Assembly: GCF_030440515.1 (NCBI RefSeq) | Contig: NZ_CP076543.1 | Span: forward strand, 2,170,001-2,234,000 | Direction: 5' to 3' | DNA: 64,000 nucleotides | Origin: Streptomyces xanthophaeus | Lineage (GTDB): Bacteria > Actinomycetota > Actinomycetes > Streptomycetales > Streptomycetaceae | Part shown: piece by piece, positions 34,638 through 53,208 of the stretch | How positions within the stretch are numbered: the first letter of the stretch is position 1 | Layout: each line of letters starts with the position of its first letter | Program-made: the position numbers and the translations under genes | Notes under the pieces: generated by a model | Told to the model about the DNA's origin: nothing | The model's input: only the letters and a program-made list of their open reading frames with translations | Databases searched by the model: none

Positions 34638-35608
34638 CGGTCCGAAGCCTCCGCCGTGCCGTCGCCGGCCTCGCCGCTCTCGCCCAGGCACCACTCCAGG
34701 ACCGCCATGGCGCCGTGCATCTTGTTCTCGGCCTGGTCGAAGGCGATGCTCGCGGGTCCGTCGAGCACCTCCGCGGTGACCTCCTCGCCCCGGTGGGCGG
34801 GCAGGTCGTGCAGGAACACCGCCTTGGGGCTGCGCCGCCACAGCCGCTCGGTGACCTGGAACGGCGCGAAGACCTCGCGCCAGCCAGGGTCGGGCTTGCT
34901 GGTTCCGGTGGTCTGCCAGCGCGTGGTGTACAGCACGTCGGCGTCGTGCGGCAGATCGTCCATGTGGTGCGCCTCGGACACGGAGGCGCCGCTGCGCGCG
35001 GCGTGCGCCGCCGCCCGCCGCAGGACGTCCCCGGGCAGTCCGTAACCGGGCGGGGTGCGCAGTTCCAGGGACGTGCCGGGGAAGCGGGTGAGGGCGAGCG
35101 CGAGGGCCGCGGCGGTGTTGTTGCCCTCGCCCACGTAGACGATCCGCAGGTCCTCGGTGCGGCCGAACTGCCGCTTGAGGGTGGCGAGGTCGGTGATCGC
35201 CTGGGTGGGGTGCTCGTCGGCGGTCATCGCATTGATCACCGACATGGTTCCGGGAGCGGCGAGTTCACGCAGCTCCGCCGGGTCGCCCGCGGTACGGGCG
35301 ACCACGGCGTCGAGCATCCGCGACAGCACCCGGCCGGTGTCGGCGACGGTCTCGCCCGTGTTGAGCTGGAGGTCACCGGGGCCGTACGTGACGATCTGGG
35401 CGCCGAGGCGCAGCGCACCGGCGGAGAAGGCCGTACGGGTGCGGGTGGACGTCTTGTTGAACCAGATGCCCACGACCTTCCCCGTCAGGGACCGCGCCCG
35501 GACGGCGCGGCCGAGGGCGGAGAACGCGGCGGCCCGGTCGACGAGCCGGTACAGCTCGGCGTCGGTCAGGTCGTCGAGGGATATGAGACTGCGGGTGGTG
35601 CGTTCCAT
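34634..35608 (-). CDS. Ornithine carbamoyltransferase-like enzyme, probable diaminopropionate carbamoyltransferase
   Basis: A 324-residue carbamoyltransferase. Carbamoyl-phosphate motif STRTRT (54-59) and HPTQ (133-136) are intact. The ornithine-binding parts differ from catabolic/anabolic OTCases: HCLP is replaced by HDLP, and the SMG loop is not recognisable. QAEN near the C-terminus is kept. The amine acceptor is therefore probably not ornithine. SbnA/SbnB-like enzymes in the same operon make 2,3-diaminopropionate, so formation of beta-ureidoalanine (as proposed in viomycin- and zwittermicin-type pathways) is the most economical inference. It sits 14 bases after the amidohydrolase gene. 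Confidence 0.82.
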   Translation of the reverse strand: MERTTRSLISLDDLTDAELYRLVDRAAAFSALGRAVRARSLTGKVVGIWFNKTSTRTRTAFSAGALRLGAQIVTYGPGDLQLNTGETVADTGRVLSRMLDAVVARTAGDPAELRELAAPGTMSVINAMTADEHPTQAITDLATLKRQFGRTEDLRIVYVGEGNNTAAALALALTRFPGTSLELRTPPGYGLPGDVLRRAAAHAARSGASVSEAHHMDDLPHDADVLYTTRWQTTGTSKPDPGWREVFAPFQVTERLWRRSPKAVFLHDLPAHRGEEVTAEVLDGPASIAFDQAENKMHGAMAVLEWCLGESGEAGDGTAEASDR

Positions 35609-35621
35609 GGATCAGAGGTCC

Positions 35622-36799
35622 TTAGGGCCGGAGGGCGACACGGGAGGCGGGGCGCAGGGTCTGGGCCCTCACGACGGTCTGGAGCAGGGCCTGGGCCCCT
35701 TGCACGAGTTGGGCTTCCGGGGTGTGTTCGGCGGGTGAGTGGCTGATTCCGCCGGTGCTGGGGACGAAGAGCATGGCGGTGGGCACGCGGGAGTTCATCG
35801 CGCTGGCGTCGTGGCCGGCGTAGCTGAACATCCGGCCGGTCGCCGGGTGGACGGGCTCCAGGGAATCGGCCACCAGGTCGCACAGCACGGGGTCGAAGCG
35901 GGAGACGGGCTTGCGGGACGTCCGTACGATCTCCGCGGTGCACTTCTCCCGGGCCGCGTTGTCCAGGACGAGTGCGGAGAGGCCTTCCGCGGCGCGGTTC
36001 AGGGACTCCTCGGAGGCGGCACGGAACTCCACCACCATGCGTGCCTCGCCCGGCACCACGTTCGGTGCGCCGGGCAGGAACTCGACGCAGCCGACGTTGG
36101 TGATCATCGTGGGGTCGCATGCCGCGGCGAGTTCGACGATCCGCGCGGCGCTCTGGGAGACGACCCGCCCGGCGTCCGCCCGGGCGTCCATCGGTGTGGT
36201 GCCGCCGTGGTTGGCGATCCCGTGGACGGTGACGGTGTGCCGCTGCACGCCCACGATGCCTTCGACGGCGGCGAGGTGCAGGCCGCTCTGTTCCATCCGG
36301 GGGCCCTGCTCGATGTGCAGCTCCAGGTAGGCGAAGAGCTCCTGGACGTGCGGGTCCTCGCACAGGGCCGACGAACCGGCCAGGCCTCCCTGGGAGGTGG
36401 GCGAGGCGCCCTCCTCGTCCCAGAAGCTGACGATCTCCAGGTGGTCGGCGGCCGGGTGGCCGGCCTCGTGCAGGGTCCGCAGCACTTCCAGCGCCGCGAT
36501 CACGCCGTACGCGCCGTCGAGCCGGCCCGCGGCGGGCACGGTGTCGGTGTGGGAACCGGCCAGCAGCCAGGGTCCGGTCCCCGAGGCGCGCCGTCCGAAG
36601 ACGTTGCCTATGTCGTCGGTGCGCGCCTGCAGGCCCGCCTGCTCGATGCGTTTGGCGAGCCAGACGCGGGATTCCAGGTCCGCGGCGGACCCGGCGACCC
36701 GGTCCACGCCGCCGTCCTCCCGGCCGCCGAAGGTGGCCAGCTCGGCCAGGTCCTGGAGCAGCCGGGGGCCGTTGACCACCGGTGCCGGACGGTTGTGGT

Positions 36800-36803
<4 letters not shown>
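35622..36803 (-). CDS. M20 metallohydrolase, N-carbamoyl-L-amino-acid hydrolase/allantoate amidohydrolase type
   Basis: A 393-residue dinuclear-zinc hydrolase. Metal ligands and catalytic residues are visible: GSHTDTVP (His85), RLDGAYG (Asp96), WDEEGA (Glu130/131), LELHIEQGP, and a late His in GGISHSPAEHT. The dimerisation/lid domain (~200-310) has QRHTVTVHGIANHGGTTPMD as in HyuC/AmaB. The family hydrolyses N-carbamoyl or ureido groups, so in this operon it could trim, recycle or detoxify a ureido compound, or act on the peptide. ATGA overlap with the thioesterase-ending NRPS. Confidence 0.85.
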
Positions 36804-44163
<7,360 letters not shown>

Positions 44164-44167
<4 letters not shown>

Positions 44168-47100
44168 CTCTTGTGCTCCTCGTTCATGATCTGCGGGGCA
44201 TGGGCGGCGGCGGTGTCCGCGATCTCGGCGGTCAGCTCGGTGTCGTCGAGCGCGGCGATCTCGGCCCGGATCTCGTCCTCGACCAGGGCTGCCAGTCCGG
44301 CGACGGTCGGCTGTTCGAAGACGGCGCGCAGCGGCAGCGTCACGCCGAACGTCTCGTGGACCGAAGCCACCAGACGTGCGGCGAGCAGCGAAGTCCCGCC
44401 CAGTTGGAAGAAGTTGTCTGCGGAGCCCACGCCCTCGGTGGCGAGCAGTTCGCACCACAGGGCGGCCATGGCCTCCTGTGCGGGGCCCTCGGGCGGTGTC
44501 CGGCCGGCGGCGGGGTCCGGTTCCGTGGCGGGGCCGGGGTCCGGCAGCGCCTGCCGGTCGACCTTGCCGCTGGGGTTCAGCGGCAGGGCGGGCAGCGGGA
44601 CGAAGGCCCGCGGCACCATGTACTCGGGGAGCCGCTCGCGGCAGTGCGCGGCGAGTTCGCCGGCGTCCGGAGCGGTCCGGCCGGGCAGGGCCTCGCCGGC
44701 CACCCAGTACGCGGCCAGCCAGGGCTCCCCGCCGGGTGTGCGCCGGGCGACCACCACGGCGTCGGCCGTTCCCGGGTGCTCGCGCAGGACGGCCGCGATC
44801 TCGTCGGGTTCGATGCGGTGGCCGCGGATCTTGACCTGGTTGTCGGCCCGGTCGACGTACTCGACGACGCCGTCGGGCAGCATCCGGGCGATGTCCCCGG
44901 TGCGGTAGAGGCGGGCCCCGGGGACGTCGGAGAACGGGTCGGGAACGAACCGTTCCGCCGTGCGGTCGGGCTGGTTGCGGTAGCCGCGGGCCAGTCCGGT
45001 GCCGCCGATGTAGAGCTCGCTCGGGACCCCGGGCGGTACCGGTGAGAGCCATTCGTCGAGGACGTACGTGGTCGTGTTCTGCAGGGGCCGTCCGATGGCG
45101 ACGCGGTCGGGCTCCGGCGGCACCTCCCAGATCATGGACCAGATCGTCGTCTCGGTCGGCCCGTAGACGTTGGCGAGCCGTCCCACCCGGGCGCGCAGCT
45201 CGCGGGCCAGCTGTACGGGCAGTGCCTCGCCCCCGACCAGGGCCGTGATCTCCGGGTGGGCGAAGCCCGCCTGGAGGAGGAGCCGCCAGCCCGACGGAGT
45301 GGCCTGGACGTGGGTGACCCCGTGCGCGCCGACCAGTTCGGCGACGGCCGCGCCGTCGCGGGCCAGTCCCGCCTCGGCGAGCACGATCCGGCCGCCGCTG
45401 ATCAGCGGAAGGTGCAGTTCCAGTCCGGAGATGTCGAAGGAGGTCGCGGTCAGGGCCAGCCAGGAGTCGCCCGGCCGCGAGCCGAGCTCGTCGCGCAGCG
45501 CGAACAGCAGGTTGGCCAGGGCCCGGTGCTCGATCTTGACGCCCTTGGGCCGGCCGGTGGAGCCGGAGGTGTAGATCGTGTACGCGAGGTGGTCGGGGGT
45601 GGTGAGCCGGGGCGGGTCGGCGACGGGGCGGGCCGCGAGCTCGCCCGCGCCGTCCCCGGCGTCCGGTACGAGGACGGCTCCCTCGTACACACCGGCCAGC
45701 CGGCCGAGGTGGGCCTGTCCCACGACGGCCACGCCCACGCCGGAGTCCTGGAGCATGTAGCCCGACCGGTCGGCCGGGAAGTCGGTGTTGAGCGGCAGGT
45801 ACGCCGCCCCTGCCTTCCACACGCCGAGCAGGCAGGCGACGAGGTCCGGGGTGCGGTCGAGGAGCACGCCGACCACCGACTCCGGGGTGACTCCCATGGC
45901 GTGCAGCTGGTGCGCGTACTGGTTGGCCCGCGCATTGAGTTCGGCGTAGGTCAGCTCCTGCGGGGGCCGCCCGGAGGTGCCGCCGGCCGTGACCGCGATC
46001 GCGCCGGGGGTCGTGCGCACCTGGACCTCGAAGAGCTCGTGCACACAGCTCCACCAGCGTTCGACGGCGGTGCCCCGGCAGTCCGCGAGCAGCCGGTCGC
46101 GTTCCTGCGCGGACAGCAGGTCGAGCGCCGACAGGGCGGTGGCCGGATCGGCGGCGACGGAGCCCAGCAGCTCCAGGAACTGTTCGGCGAGCCGCTCGAC
46201 GGTCGCGCGTTCGAAGAGGGAGGTGGCGTACTCAAGGGCGGCGGTCAGGGAGCCGTCGGCCTGCCGGTGCAGCACCAGCATCAGGTCGGCCTTGGCCGTG
46301 CGCCAGCTGCGGCCCAGCATCTCGGCGGAGTCCCCGTCGGCCGCGGCGGCGGACAGGCCTTCGTCGTGCAGGTCGAACATCACCTGGTAGAGCGGGGTCC
46401 TGGACAGGTCGCGCTCGGGCTGGACCAGCTCCACCAGCTGCTCGAAGGGCAGCTCCTGGTGGGCGAAGGCGTCCAGGGCGGTGGCCCGTACCCGGCGCAG
46501 TGCCTCCTCGAAGCCGGGGTCGCCGGTCAGGTCGCAGCGCAGCACGAGGGTGTTGACGAAGCAGCCGACGACGTCCTCGGTCTCGGGCCGGAGCCGGCCG
46601 GCCACGGGTGCGCCGACCGGTATGTCCCACTGTCCGGTGTGCCGGGCCAGCAGGGTGGCGAAGACGGTGAGCAGGGTCATGTAGGGCGTGGCCCCCTGCT
46701 GCCGGCCGGCCTCCGTGACGGCCTGCCCGAGCGGGCCGGGCACGGTGAAGGTCACCAGGGCGCCCCGCGCGTCGCGCACCGGCGGCCGGGGGCGGTCGAG
46801 GGGCAGCTCCAGCGGCGTGCTGCCGTGCAGCACGTTGCGCCAGTGGGCGGCCTCACGGGCCAGGGCCTCGCCGTCCAGCCGGCCGTGCTGCCAGACGGCG
46901 TGGTCGGCGTACTGCAGGGCGAGGGGCGGCAGCCGCGGCTCGTCGCCCTCCCGCAGGGCGGCGCAGACGGCCCGGAACTCCCGTTCGAGGATGGCCGAGG
47001 ACCATCCGTCGCATGCGATGTGGTGCATCGTCAACAACAGAAGGCCGTCGGATCCGGCGGAGCCGGGGAGCAGCAAGGCCCGCCAGACGGGCCCGCGTTC

Positions 47101-49266
47101 CAGGTCGAAGCCGCGGGCGATCTCGGCCTCGGCGAGGGCGCCGACGCGTTCCCGCGCGTCGTCGGGGCCTTCGGCACCGGCCGCCGGGGACGGGGCGACG
47201 GCGAGTTCCACGACCGGCTCCGCGTCGATGACCTGGTAGGGCTCTCCGGTCGCCGTCGCGTAGCGGGTACGCAGCACCTCGTGCCGGACGGCCAGGAACC
47301 GCAGGGCGCGCCGCACCACGTCCTGCCCGGTGCCCGCCGCGACGTCGAGGAACAGCGGCACCACGTACTCGGGGCTGCCCGGGTTCATCCGCTCCAGCAG
47401 CCAGAGCCGCTGCTGGGCCGGGGACAGCGGGAGCAGGCCGTCGCGGGAGACCCGGCGGACGGGCTCGGCGTCCTCCTGGTGGTCGGCGAGCAGCTTGGCC
47501 TGGCCTGCGACGGTGGGGGTGGCGAGCAGTTCGCCCAGCGGGATGTGCCGGCCCGTCGCCGCGCGCAGCAGGCCCGAGAGCTTGCTCAGCAGCAGCGAGT
47601 AGCCGCCGCGCTGGAAGAAGTCGTCGTGCAGGCCTATGCGTTCGACGCCGAGCAGTTCGCTCCAGACCCGGGCGACCGTACGCTCCTCCGCGGTGCGCGG
47701 GGCCGCGTACAGCTCGTCCTCCTCGGCCGCCGGGGCCGCGGCCGACGGCGCGGGCAGCGCGGCGCGATCGACCTTGCCGCTGCTGGTCAGCGGCAGTTCG
47801 GGGACGTCGACGAACACCGAGGGGACCAGGTAGTCGGGCAGCCGGGCCCGCAGGTAGCCGCGCAGTTCGGCGGCCGGCAGCCCGGTTCCGGCCACCACGT
47901 AGGCGGCGAGCCGGCGCACTCCGGCGGCGTCGTCGTAGGCGGCGACGGCGGCGCCGCGGATCTCGGGGTGCCCGGCGAGCGCGCTCTCCACCTCACCCGG
48001 CTCGATCCGCACACCGCGGACCTTGACCTGGTCGTCGAGACGGCCGAGGTACTCCAGGACACCGTCGGAGCGCCAGCGCACCCGGTCGCCGGTGCGGTAG
48101 AGGCGGCCGCCGGCGGGTCCGAACGGGTCGGGGACGAACCGCTCGGCGGTGAGGTCGGGGCGGCCCGGGTAGCCGCGGGCCACGCCGGGCCCGCCCGCGT
48201 ACAGCTCCCCCGGGACCCCCAGCGGCACCGGCTCCCCGGTGGCGTCCAGGACCAGGGTGCGCATGCCGTCGATGGGCCTTCCGATGGGTACGGGGCCGGT
48301 GCTCTGGGCGCGGTCGAAGCGGTGGGCGGTGACGTCGATCGCGCACTCGGTCGGGCCGTAGGTGTTCCACAGCTCGGCCCCGGGCGCCAGCGGTGCGAGC
48401 AGCCGCTGCGCGACCTCGGCGTACAGCGGTTCGCCGGCCGAGAAGACCAGCCGCAGGGAGGTGCACCGGGCCCAGCCGGGCTCGTCCGCGAGCAGCCGCA
48501 GTACCGAGGGAACCCCTTGGAGGACGGTCGCGCGGCTGTCGGCCACCGCCAGGACCAGCGCGGCGGGGTCGCGCTCGGCCCCCGGCGGGGCGAGCACGAC
48601 GGTGGCGCCCGAGACGAGCGGGGCGAAGAACTCCCAGCCGGCCGCGTCGAAGCCGGCCGGGGTCTTCTGGAGCACCCGGTCACCGGGGCCGATGCCGTGG
48701 CGGCGTACGGTCCACAGCACCCGGTTGGCGATGCCCGCGTGGCTGACCACCGCACCCTTGGGCCGGCCCGTGGAACCGGAGGTGTAGATGACGTACGCGT
48801 CGTCGCCGGGCTCGGGTCCGGGCCGCGGCGCGGTCGCCGGGAGTCCGGCGGCGGCGGCCCGCGCCTTGTCGACCCGTACGGAGCGGGCCGCGGTGTCGCG
48901 GACGACGTGCTCGGTGCCCTCCTCGGTGAGCACCAGGGGGACGCCGGTGTCCTCGATGATCCAGCGCAGTCTTTCCTTCGGGTGCTGCGGGTCCAGCGGC
49001 AGGTACGCCGCACCGGAGCGCCAGATCCCCAGCAGGACCACCACCAGGTCGGGTCCGCGCTCCAGACAGACGCCGACCGGCGTGCCGGGTCCGGCTCCGA
49101 GTCCTCGCAGATGGTGGGCGAGCCGGTTGGCGCGGCGCTCCAGCTGCTCGTACGAGAGCCGCTCGGAACCGGCCACGACGGCGGTCTCCGAGGGGGTGCG
49201 CTTCGCCTGCCCGGTGATGAGACCGGGCAGAACTCCGACCTGCGAAGGCCGTGTTCGCATGCTCAT
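44164..49266 (-). CDS. Non-ribosomal peptide synthetase, A-T-C-A-T (modules 1 and 2)
   Basis: A 1700-residue NRPS that starts with an adenylation domain. A1 (~12-510) with YVIYTSGSTGRPKG gives manual code DAWQFATID, close to a Gln-type code (DAWQFGLID). T1 Ser557 is in FFQRGGYS. The C domain (~611-1045) has a canonical HHIACDG at 748-754. A2 (~1060-1560) gives DILQLGVIW, nearly the published Gly code. T2 Ser1626 is in FFQLGGTS. With no starter C domain of its own, N-acylation of residue 1 is probably done by the stand-alone C protein encoded upstream. The ATG at 49266 has AGAGGA eight bases ahead; the MbtH gene ends 41 bases upstream. Confidence 0.93.
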
Positions 49267-49307
49267 GAAAGTGGTCCTCTGGGATGGTCTGCTGGGGGGC
49301 CTGGTAC

Positions 49308-49616
49308 TCAGCCGGCGGCGCTCTGCCCGGGAGCCCCCGCTGCCGCGGTGAGCTCGCCCGGGTCCGGTGCGGTGCCGTCCTGCGCGGTGCCGTCCTGCGC
49401 GGCCTCGTCGCGCGCGGCGGTGCGCAGGCGCAGGCTCAGCGGGCGCATGTCCTTCCACACCCAGGCGATGTGGGCCAGGCACTCGTCGCGGGTGCCGCGC
49501 GTGCCCTCGGCCGTCCAGCCGGCGGGCAGTTCACGGCCCTCCGCCCAGATCGAGTACTGCTCCTCGTCGTTGCGGACCACCAGGTGGATCCGCCCGTCGT
49601 TGCCCTGCTCGCTCAT
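49308..49616 (-). CDS. MbtH-like adenylation-domain chaperone
   Basis: A 102-residue protein. Residues 1-65 are the MbtH fold with [14 protein letters not shown], and [19 protein letters not shown] signatures; the remaining ~35 residues are a degenerate Ala/Gly/Asp tail containing repeated AQDGTA. MbtH proteins bind and stabilise A domains, here most likely those of the two adjacent NRPSs. The canonical Pro after SxW is an Ala. Confidence 0.93.
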   Translation of the reverse strand: MSEQGNDGRIHLVVRNDEEQYSIWAEGRELPAGWTAEGTRGTRDECLAHIAWVWKDMRPLSLRLRTAARDEAAQDGTAQDGTAPDPGELTAAAGAPGQSAAG

Positions 49617-49656
49617 GTCTGTCTTCGCTCTCTCGGTGGTGGTGGTTCGGTGGGGC

Positions 49657-50658
49657 TCAGGCGTCCGCGGCGGGAAGGAAGTCCGCGACGGACACTCCGA
49701 GTCCGCGCTCGGCGGCGACGCGGCGTACGTGTTCGGCGACGGCCAGGTCCAGTACGCCGAGCCCGAACGGGGAGAAGACCAGCAGGCGTTCGGGGTCGCG
49801 GTGCAGCGTCGCCGCCCCGCGCAGCAGACCGCCGAGGGTGGCGTCGACGAAGTCGCGGTTCCCGGCGATCTGCTGGGCCAGGTCCAGGGAGGTGCGTTCC
49901 CGGCACACGTGGTCCACGTCGTCGACCACGTTCTGGGCGGCCAGGACGGTCTCGGCGCTCAGGTCTCGCAGCGAGATGTGCAGCACCAGGGCGCCCGGCC
50001 GCAGCGCGGAGCCCTCCAGGTGCGGCACGCCCGCGTTCGTGGCGAGGGAGACCAGGTCGTGGGCGGCCAGGGCCTCGGCGCTGCCGGGAGCGATGACGAT
50101 CTTCGATTCCGGCGCGATGAGGGCGCACTGCCGGGCGAAGCGGGCCACGCGCTCCGCGTCGGGGTCGTAGACGGTGACGGTGTGCAGCCCGGGCAGGACG
50201 GCGACCAGGAAGCGGAGGATCTCCGTATTGATGACGCCGCCCCCGAGCAGGGACACGCCCTCGACGGGGCCCGCCGGAAGCAGGGTGCGCGCGGCGAGCG
50301 CGGCGGAGGCCGCCGTGCGGCGGGCGGAGATCAGCGAGCCCTCGATGAGGGCGGTGGGGCGCCCGTCCGTCATCGAGTTGGTGATGATGGCGGCGCTGGC
50401 GCGGGCCTTGCCTTCGCGGATGTTCGCCGGGAAGGACGCGATCCACTTGATTCCGGCGGCCGGCCGCTCGCCGCCGATGTGGGCGGGCAGGCCGATGATC
50501 CGGTCCCGGTCGTTGCCGGGGAAGCGCAGGAACGTGGAGTGGGGCAGGGCGGTAAGGCCCTCGTCGTGCCGTGCGTAGGCGTCCGAGATCAGTTCCACGA
50601 GCTCCAGCTCGTGTCCGTCGAGGATCTGCCGGACCTCGGAATGACGGATTATCAGCAT
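49657..50658 (-). CDS. SbnB-like N-(2-amino-2-carboxyethyl)-L-glutamate dehydrogenase
   Basis: A 333-residue member of the ornithine cyclodeaminase/mu-crystallin family. The Rossmann motif is [17 protein letters not shown] and the substrate-binding part is [14 protein letters not shown]. In staphyloferrin B synthesis SbnB oxidatively cleaves ACEGA to L-2,3-diaminopropionate, 2-oxoglutarate and NADH. The pairing with an SbnA-like gene strongly favours that role over true ornithine cyclodeaminase. The ATG at 50658 overlaps the SbnA-like stop by seven bases; the further upstream frame is shadow. Confidence 0.88.
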   Translation of the reverse strand: MLIIRHSEVRQILDGHELELVELISDAYARHDEGLTALPHSTFLRFPGNDRDRIIGLPAHIGGERPAAGIKWIASFPANIREGKARASAAIITNSMTDGRPTALIEGSLISARRTAASAALAARTLLPAGPVEGVSLLGGGVINTEILRFLVAVLPGLHTVTVYDPDAERVARFARQCALIAPESKIVIAPGSAEALAAHDLVSLATNAGVPHLEGSALRPGALVLHISLRDLSAETVLAAQNVVDDVDHVCRERTSLDLAQQIAGNRDFVDATLGGLLRGAATLHRDPERLLVFSPFGLGVLDLAVAEHVRRVAAERGLGVSVADFLPAADA

Positions 50659-51713
50659 GCTGCGATGTCTCCTGGGGACTTGTCGTCCTTCCACAGGTGC
50701 GAGACGTCACCGAAGTTGCGGCGCACCCAGTGGTCGGAATAGATGGTGTCGAGGTAGCGGTCGCCCCCGTCGGGGAAGACGAGGACGCAGTTGGCGCCCG
50801 GCGGAATGCTGTCGGCGAGGGTGGTGAGGGCGGCCAGGACGGCGCCCGAGGAGCCTCCGGCCAGCAGCCCCTCCCGGGCGGTGAGGCGGCGGCAGGCCGC
50901 GACGGCGTCGAGGTCGGGAACGCGCACCAGCTGGTGCGAGGGGTCCTCGGCCAGCAGCGGGGGCCGGATGGACGCGCCGTGTCCGGGCAGCAGCCGCGGC
51001 CCCACGGGCGGCGCGAAGATGGCACTGCCCTCGGCGTCCACCGCGATCACGGCGGTCTGCAGTCCGTGGCGGCGTACGTAGGCGGCGCAGCCGCCGAGGG
51101 TGCCGCCCGTGCTGGTGGCGCAGAACAGGTAGTCCACCCGTCCGTCGAGCGCGTCGACGACCTCGCGCATGGTGTGCTGGTGGGCCGCCGGGTTGAGCGG
51201 GTTGGCGTACTGGTTGGGCCAGTACGCGTGCGGGATCCGCGCCACCAGTTCGCGCACCCGGCGCAGCCTGGCCGGCAGCAGCTCCTCGCCGGGCAGCGTG
51301 TCGGCGTCGGTCACGACCTCGACCTCGGCCTGGAAGGCGCGGAGCATCGCCAGGTTGTGCTCGGTGGTGCGGGCGTCGACCACGCAGATGAAGCGGAGGT
51401 TGAAGTAGGCGCACAGCTGGGCGAGTCCGACGCCGAGGTTGCCGGAGCTGGACTCCACGACGACCGAACGGCCGGGCACCAGTTCCCCGCTGCGCAGCCG
51501 GCCGGTCAGCATGCTGAGGGCCGTACGGTCCTTGATGCTTCCGCCCGGGTTGAAGCGCTCCATCTTGGCGAAGATGCGGAACGGGTAGTGCGGGTGGACC
51601 TTGCGGAGCTCGACGAGGGGGGTGGCTCCGATCGTGCCGAGAATTCCGTCGTACGGGGCTGCGGGGTCGCGCCGGAGCACGTCGTCCGGCAGGTGGGCGG
51701 GCTGAGCGGTCAC
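50652..51713 (-). CDS. SbnA-like N-(2-amino-2-carboxyethyl)-L-glutamate synthase
   Basis: A 353-residue fold-type II PLP enzyme of the cysteine-synthase family with Lys61 in NPGGSIKDR, the substrate loop ESSSGNLGVGLAQ and phosphate loop STGGTLGG. SbnA condenses O-phospho-L-serine with L-glutamate to ACEGA. The downstream SbnB-like gene completes a diaminopropionate pathway. Unlike the divergent PLP enzyme at 32306-33313, all standard motifs are intact. It starts 53 bases after the stand-alone condensation gene. Confidence 0.9.
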   Translation of the reverse strand: MTAQPAHLPDDVLRRDPAAPYDGILGTIGATPLVELRKVHPHYPFRIFAKMERFNPGGSIKDRTALSMLTGRLRSGELVPGRSVVVESSSGNLGVGLAQLCAYFNLRFICVVDARTTEHNLAMLRAFQAEVEVVTDADTLPGEELLPARLRRVRELVARIPHAYWPNQYANPLNPAAHQHTMREVVDALDGRVDYLFCATSTGGTLGGCAAYVRRHGLQTAVIAVDAEGSAIFAPPVGPRLLPGHGASIRPPLLAEDPSHQLVRVPDLDAVAACRRLTAREGLLAGGSSGAVLAALTTLADSIPPGANCVLVFPDGGDRYLDTIYSDHWVRRNFGDVSHLWKDDKSPGDIAAC

Positions 51714-51765
51714 GGACTGTCCTCTCGGGGAACACGAACGGTCGGCGGCTCCGGGGGGCGGGTCA

Positions 51766-53208
51766 TCAGGCCGCCCGTGCGGCAGCCGGCGCCGGTTCGC
51801 CGGCCGAGAGGGCGAGCAGCAGGGCCCGTTCCTCGTCGTCGGTGAGCCGGACCCCGGCCACGCGCCGGTCCGGCTCGGCGGTGAGGGCGTCGAGCAGCCG
51901 CAGGTAGTGGCGGCTCATCCGTTCCACGGTCGGGCGGTCGAAGAGGTCGCCGCTGTAGCGGAACAGGGCGGTCATCCCGCCGCTGCCCGCCAGCACCTCG
52001 ACGGCCAGGTCGAACTGGCCCTCCTGCTGCGGCAGGTCGTAGGCGGCCAGCCGCAGTCCGGCGTGGTCCAGGACGCGCTGCCCTCCGACGTCGGTCAGCA
52101 GGTCCGTCAGCGGGTCGAGGCGGCCGGCGGAGACCAGGGTGAAGGTCACCTGGAAGACGGGCGAGCGGCTCGCGTCCCGTGCGACGCCGAGGGCGTTCGG
52201 CAGCATCGGGAACGGGTACTCCTGGTTCGGCATCGCGGCCCGCAGCCGCTCCGCCGTGCGCCGGGTCAGCTGCCAGAAGGTGGTGTCCTCGTCCAGCGAG
52301 GCACGCAGCACCATCGGATTCACGAAGTAGCCGACGGTGGAGCGCAGTTCGCGCGGGCGGCGGCTGCTCGCCGGGATGCCGACCAGGAACTCGCCTTCGC
52401 CGGTGTAGCGGTGGAGCAGCACCTGGAAGGCCGCGGACAGCAGCACGAAGGGAGTGGTGCGGGCGGCCGCGGCGGCCCGTACCAGCCGGTCCAGCCGTTC
52501 CCCGTCGAGCGTGGCCGCCACCGTGCCGCCGCGGTGGCCGGGGCGGGCCGGCCGGGGCCGGTCGGCGGGCAGGTCCAGCACGGGAGCGGCGCCCCGGCAG
52601 GTGGTCCGCCAGAACTCCTCCAGCCGATCCATCCGTTCCGTGTCGGCGAGCAGCCGGCGCTCCGCGGCGACCTGCAGGCCGAAGTCCCCGGCCGGGCCGG
52701 TCCACGGCAGCCCGGTGCCCTCGGCCAGCCCCTGGTACGCGGCGAGCACGTCGCCGAGCAGCAGGGCCTGGGAGGCGGCGTCGGTGGCGATGTGGTGCGC
52801 GGCGAGGAGCAGCACCTGCTCCGGCCCGGCGTCGAACAGCACGATGCGGAAGGCGCTCTCCCGGCCGAGCCGGAAGGGGGCCGTGCCGGCCGCCCGTACC
52901 CGCTCGCGCAGCGGCTCGCCGCTCGCGTCGGTCCGTACGGTGTCCAGGGTGAGCAGGCCGGCGGGACGCACCACCCGGTGCGGGCCGTCCTCGTCCTCGC
53001 CGAAGGTGGAGCGCAGCAGGTCGTGCCGGGCCTCGACCGCCGCGACCGCCGCGCCGAGCAGCTCCGGGTCGATCCGGCGCTCACCGACGACGCGTACGGC
53101 GCACATCACGTGGTAGGCCGCGCTGTCCGGGGCCAGTCGGTGGAGGTACCACAGGGCCTGCTGCCCCTGGGTGAGGCGTTCGACGGCCGGCCGGCGGGAG
53201 CCCGTCAT
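51766..53208 (-). CDS. Stand-alone NRPS condensation protein (probable lipo-initiation enzyme)
   Basis: A 480-residue free condensation domain. The active-site motif is AHHIATDAAS (His138/His139, Asp143), with Ala in place of the usual Gly of HHxxxDG. Other C-domain motifs are present: LTQGQQALWYLHRL, RHDLLRSTF, YFVNPMVLR, and RSPVFQVTF. Lying immediately after the ACP gene (ATGA overlap) and in an operon whose first NRPS lacks a starter C domain, it probably transfers the ACP-bound fatty acyl group to the residue on T1. Its acceptor is inferred only from context. Confidence 0.85.
   Translation of the reverse strand: MTGSRRPAVERLTQGQQALWYLHRLAPDSAAYHVMCAVRVVGERRIDPELLGAAVAAVEARHDLLRSTFGEDEDGPHRVVRPAGLLTLDTVRTDASGEPLRERVRAAGTAPFRLGRESAFRIVLFDAGPEQVLLLAAHHIATDAASQALLLGDVLAAYQGLAEGTGLPWTGPAGDFGLQVAAERRLLADTERMDRLEEFWRTTCRGAAPVLDLPADRPRPARPGHRGGTVAATLDGERLDRLVRAAAAARTTPFVLLSAAFQVLLHRYTGEGEFLVGIPASSRRPRELRSTVGYFVNPMVLRASLDEDTTFWQLTRRTAERLRAAMPNQEYPFPMLPNALGVARDASRSPVFQVTFTLVSAGRLDPLTDLLTDVGGQRVLDHAGLRLAAYDLPQQEGQFDLAVEVLAGSGGMTALFRYSGDLFDRPTVERMSRHYLRLLDALTAEPDRRVAGVRLTDDEERALLLALSAGEPAPAAARAA

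Noticed and set aside
44168..46054. N-terminal extension of the second NRPS frame to 46054
   Set aside because: The extra ~630 residues are low-complexity Arg/Pro sequence overlapping the first NRPS in another frame; the ATGA junction at 44167 gives a proper C-domain start.
49267..49482. Upstream extension of the first NRPS to 49482
   Set aside because: The extra 72 residues overlap the MbtH gene in another frame and have no similarity; the ATG at 49266 has a good ribosome-binding site.
49657..50658. Annotation as ornithine cyclodeaminase
   Set aside because: The family fits, but the coupled SbnA-like gene makes the SbnB-type role much more likely.
45256..50742. 1828-residue plus-strand open frame
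   Set aside because: Antisense shadow of the first NRPS, MbtH and SbnB-like genes, which carry clear conserved motifs on the minus strand.
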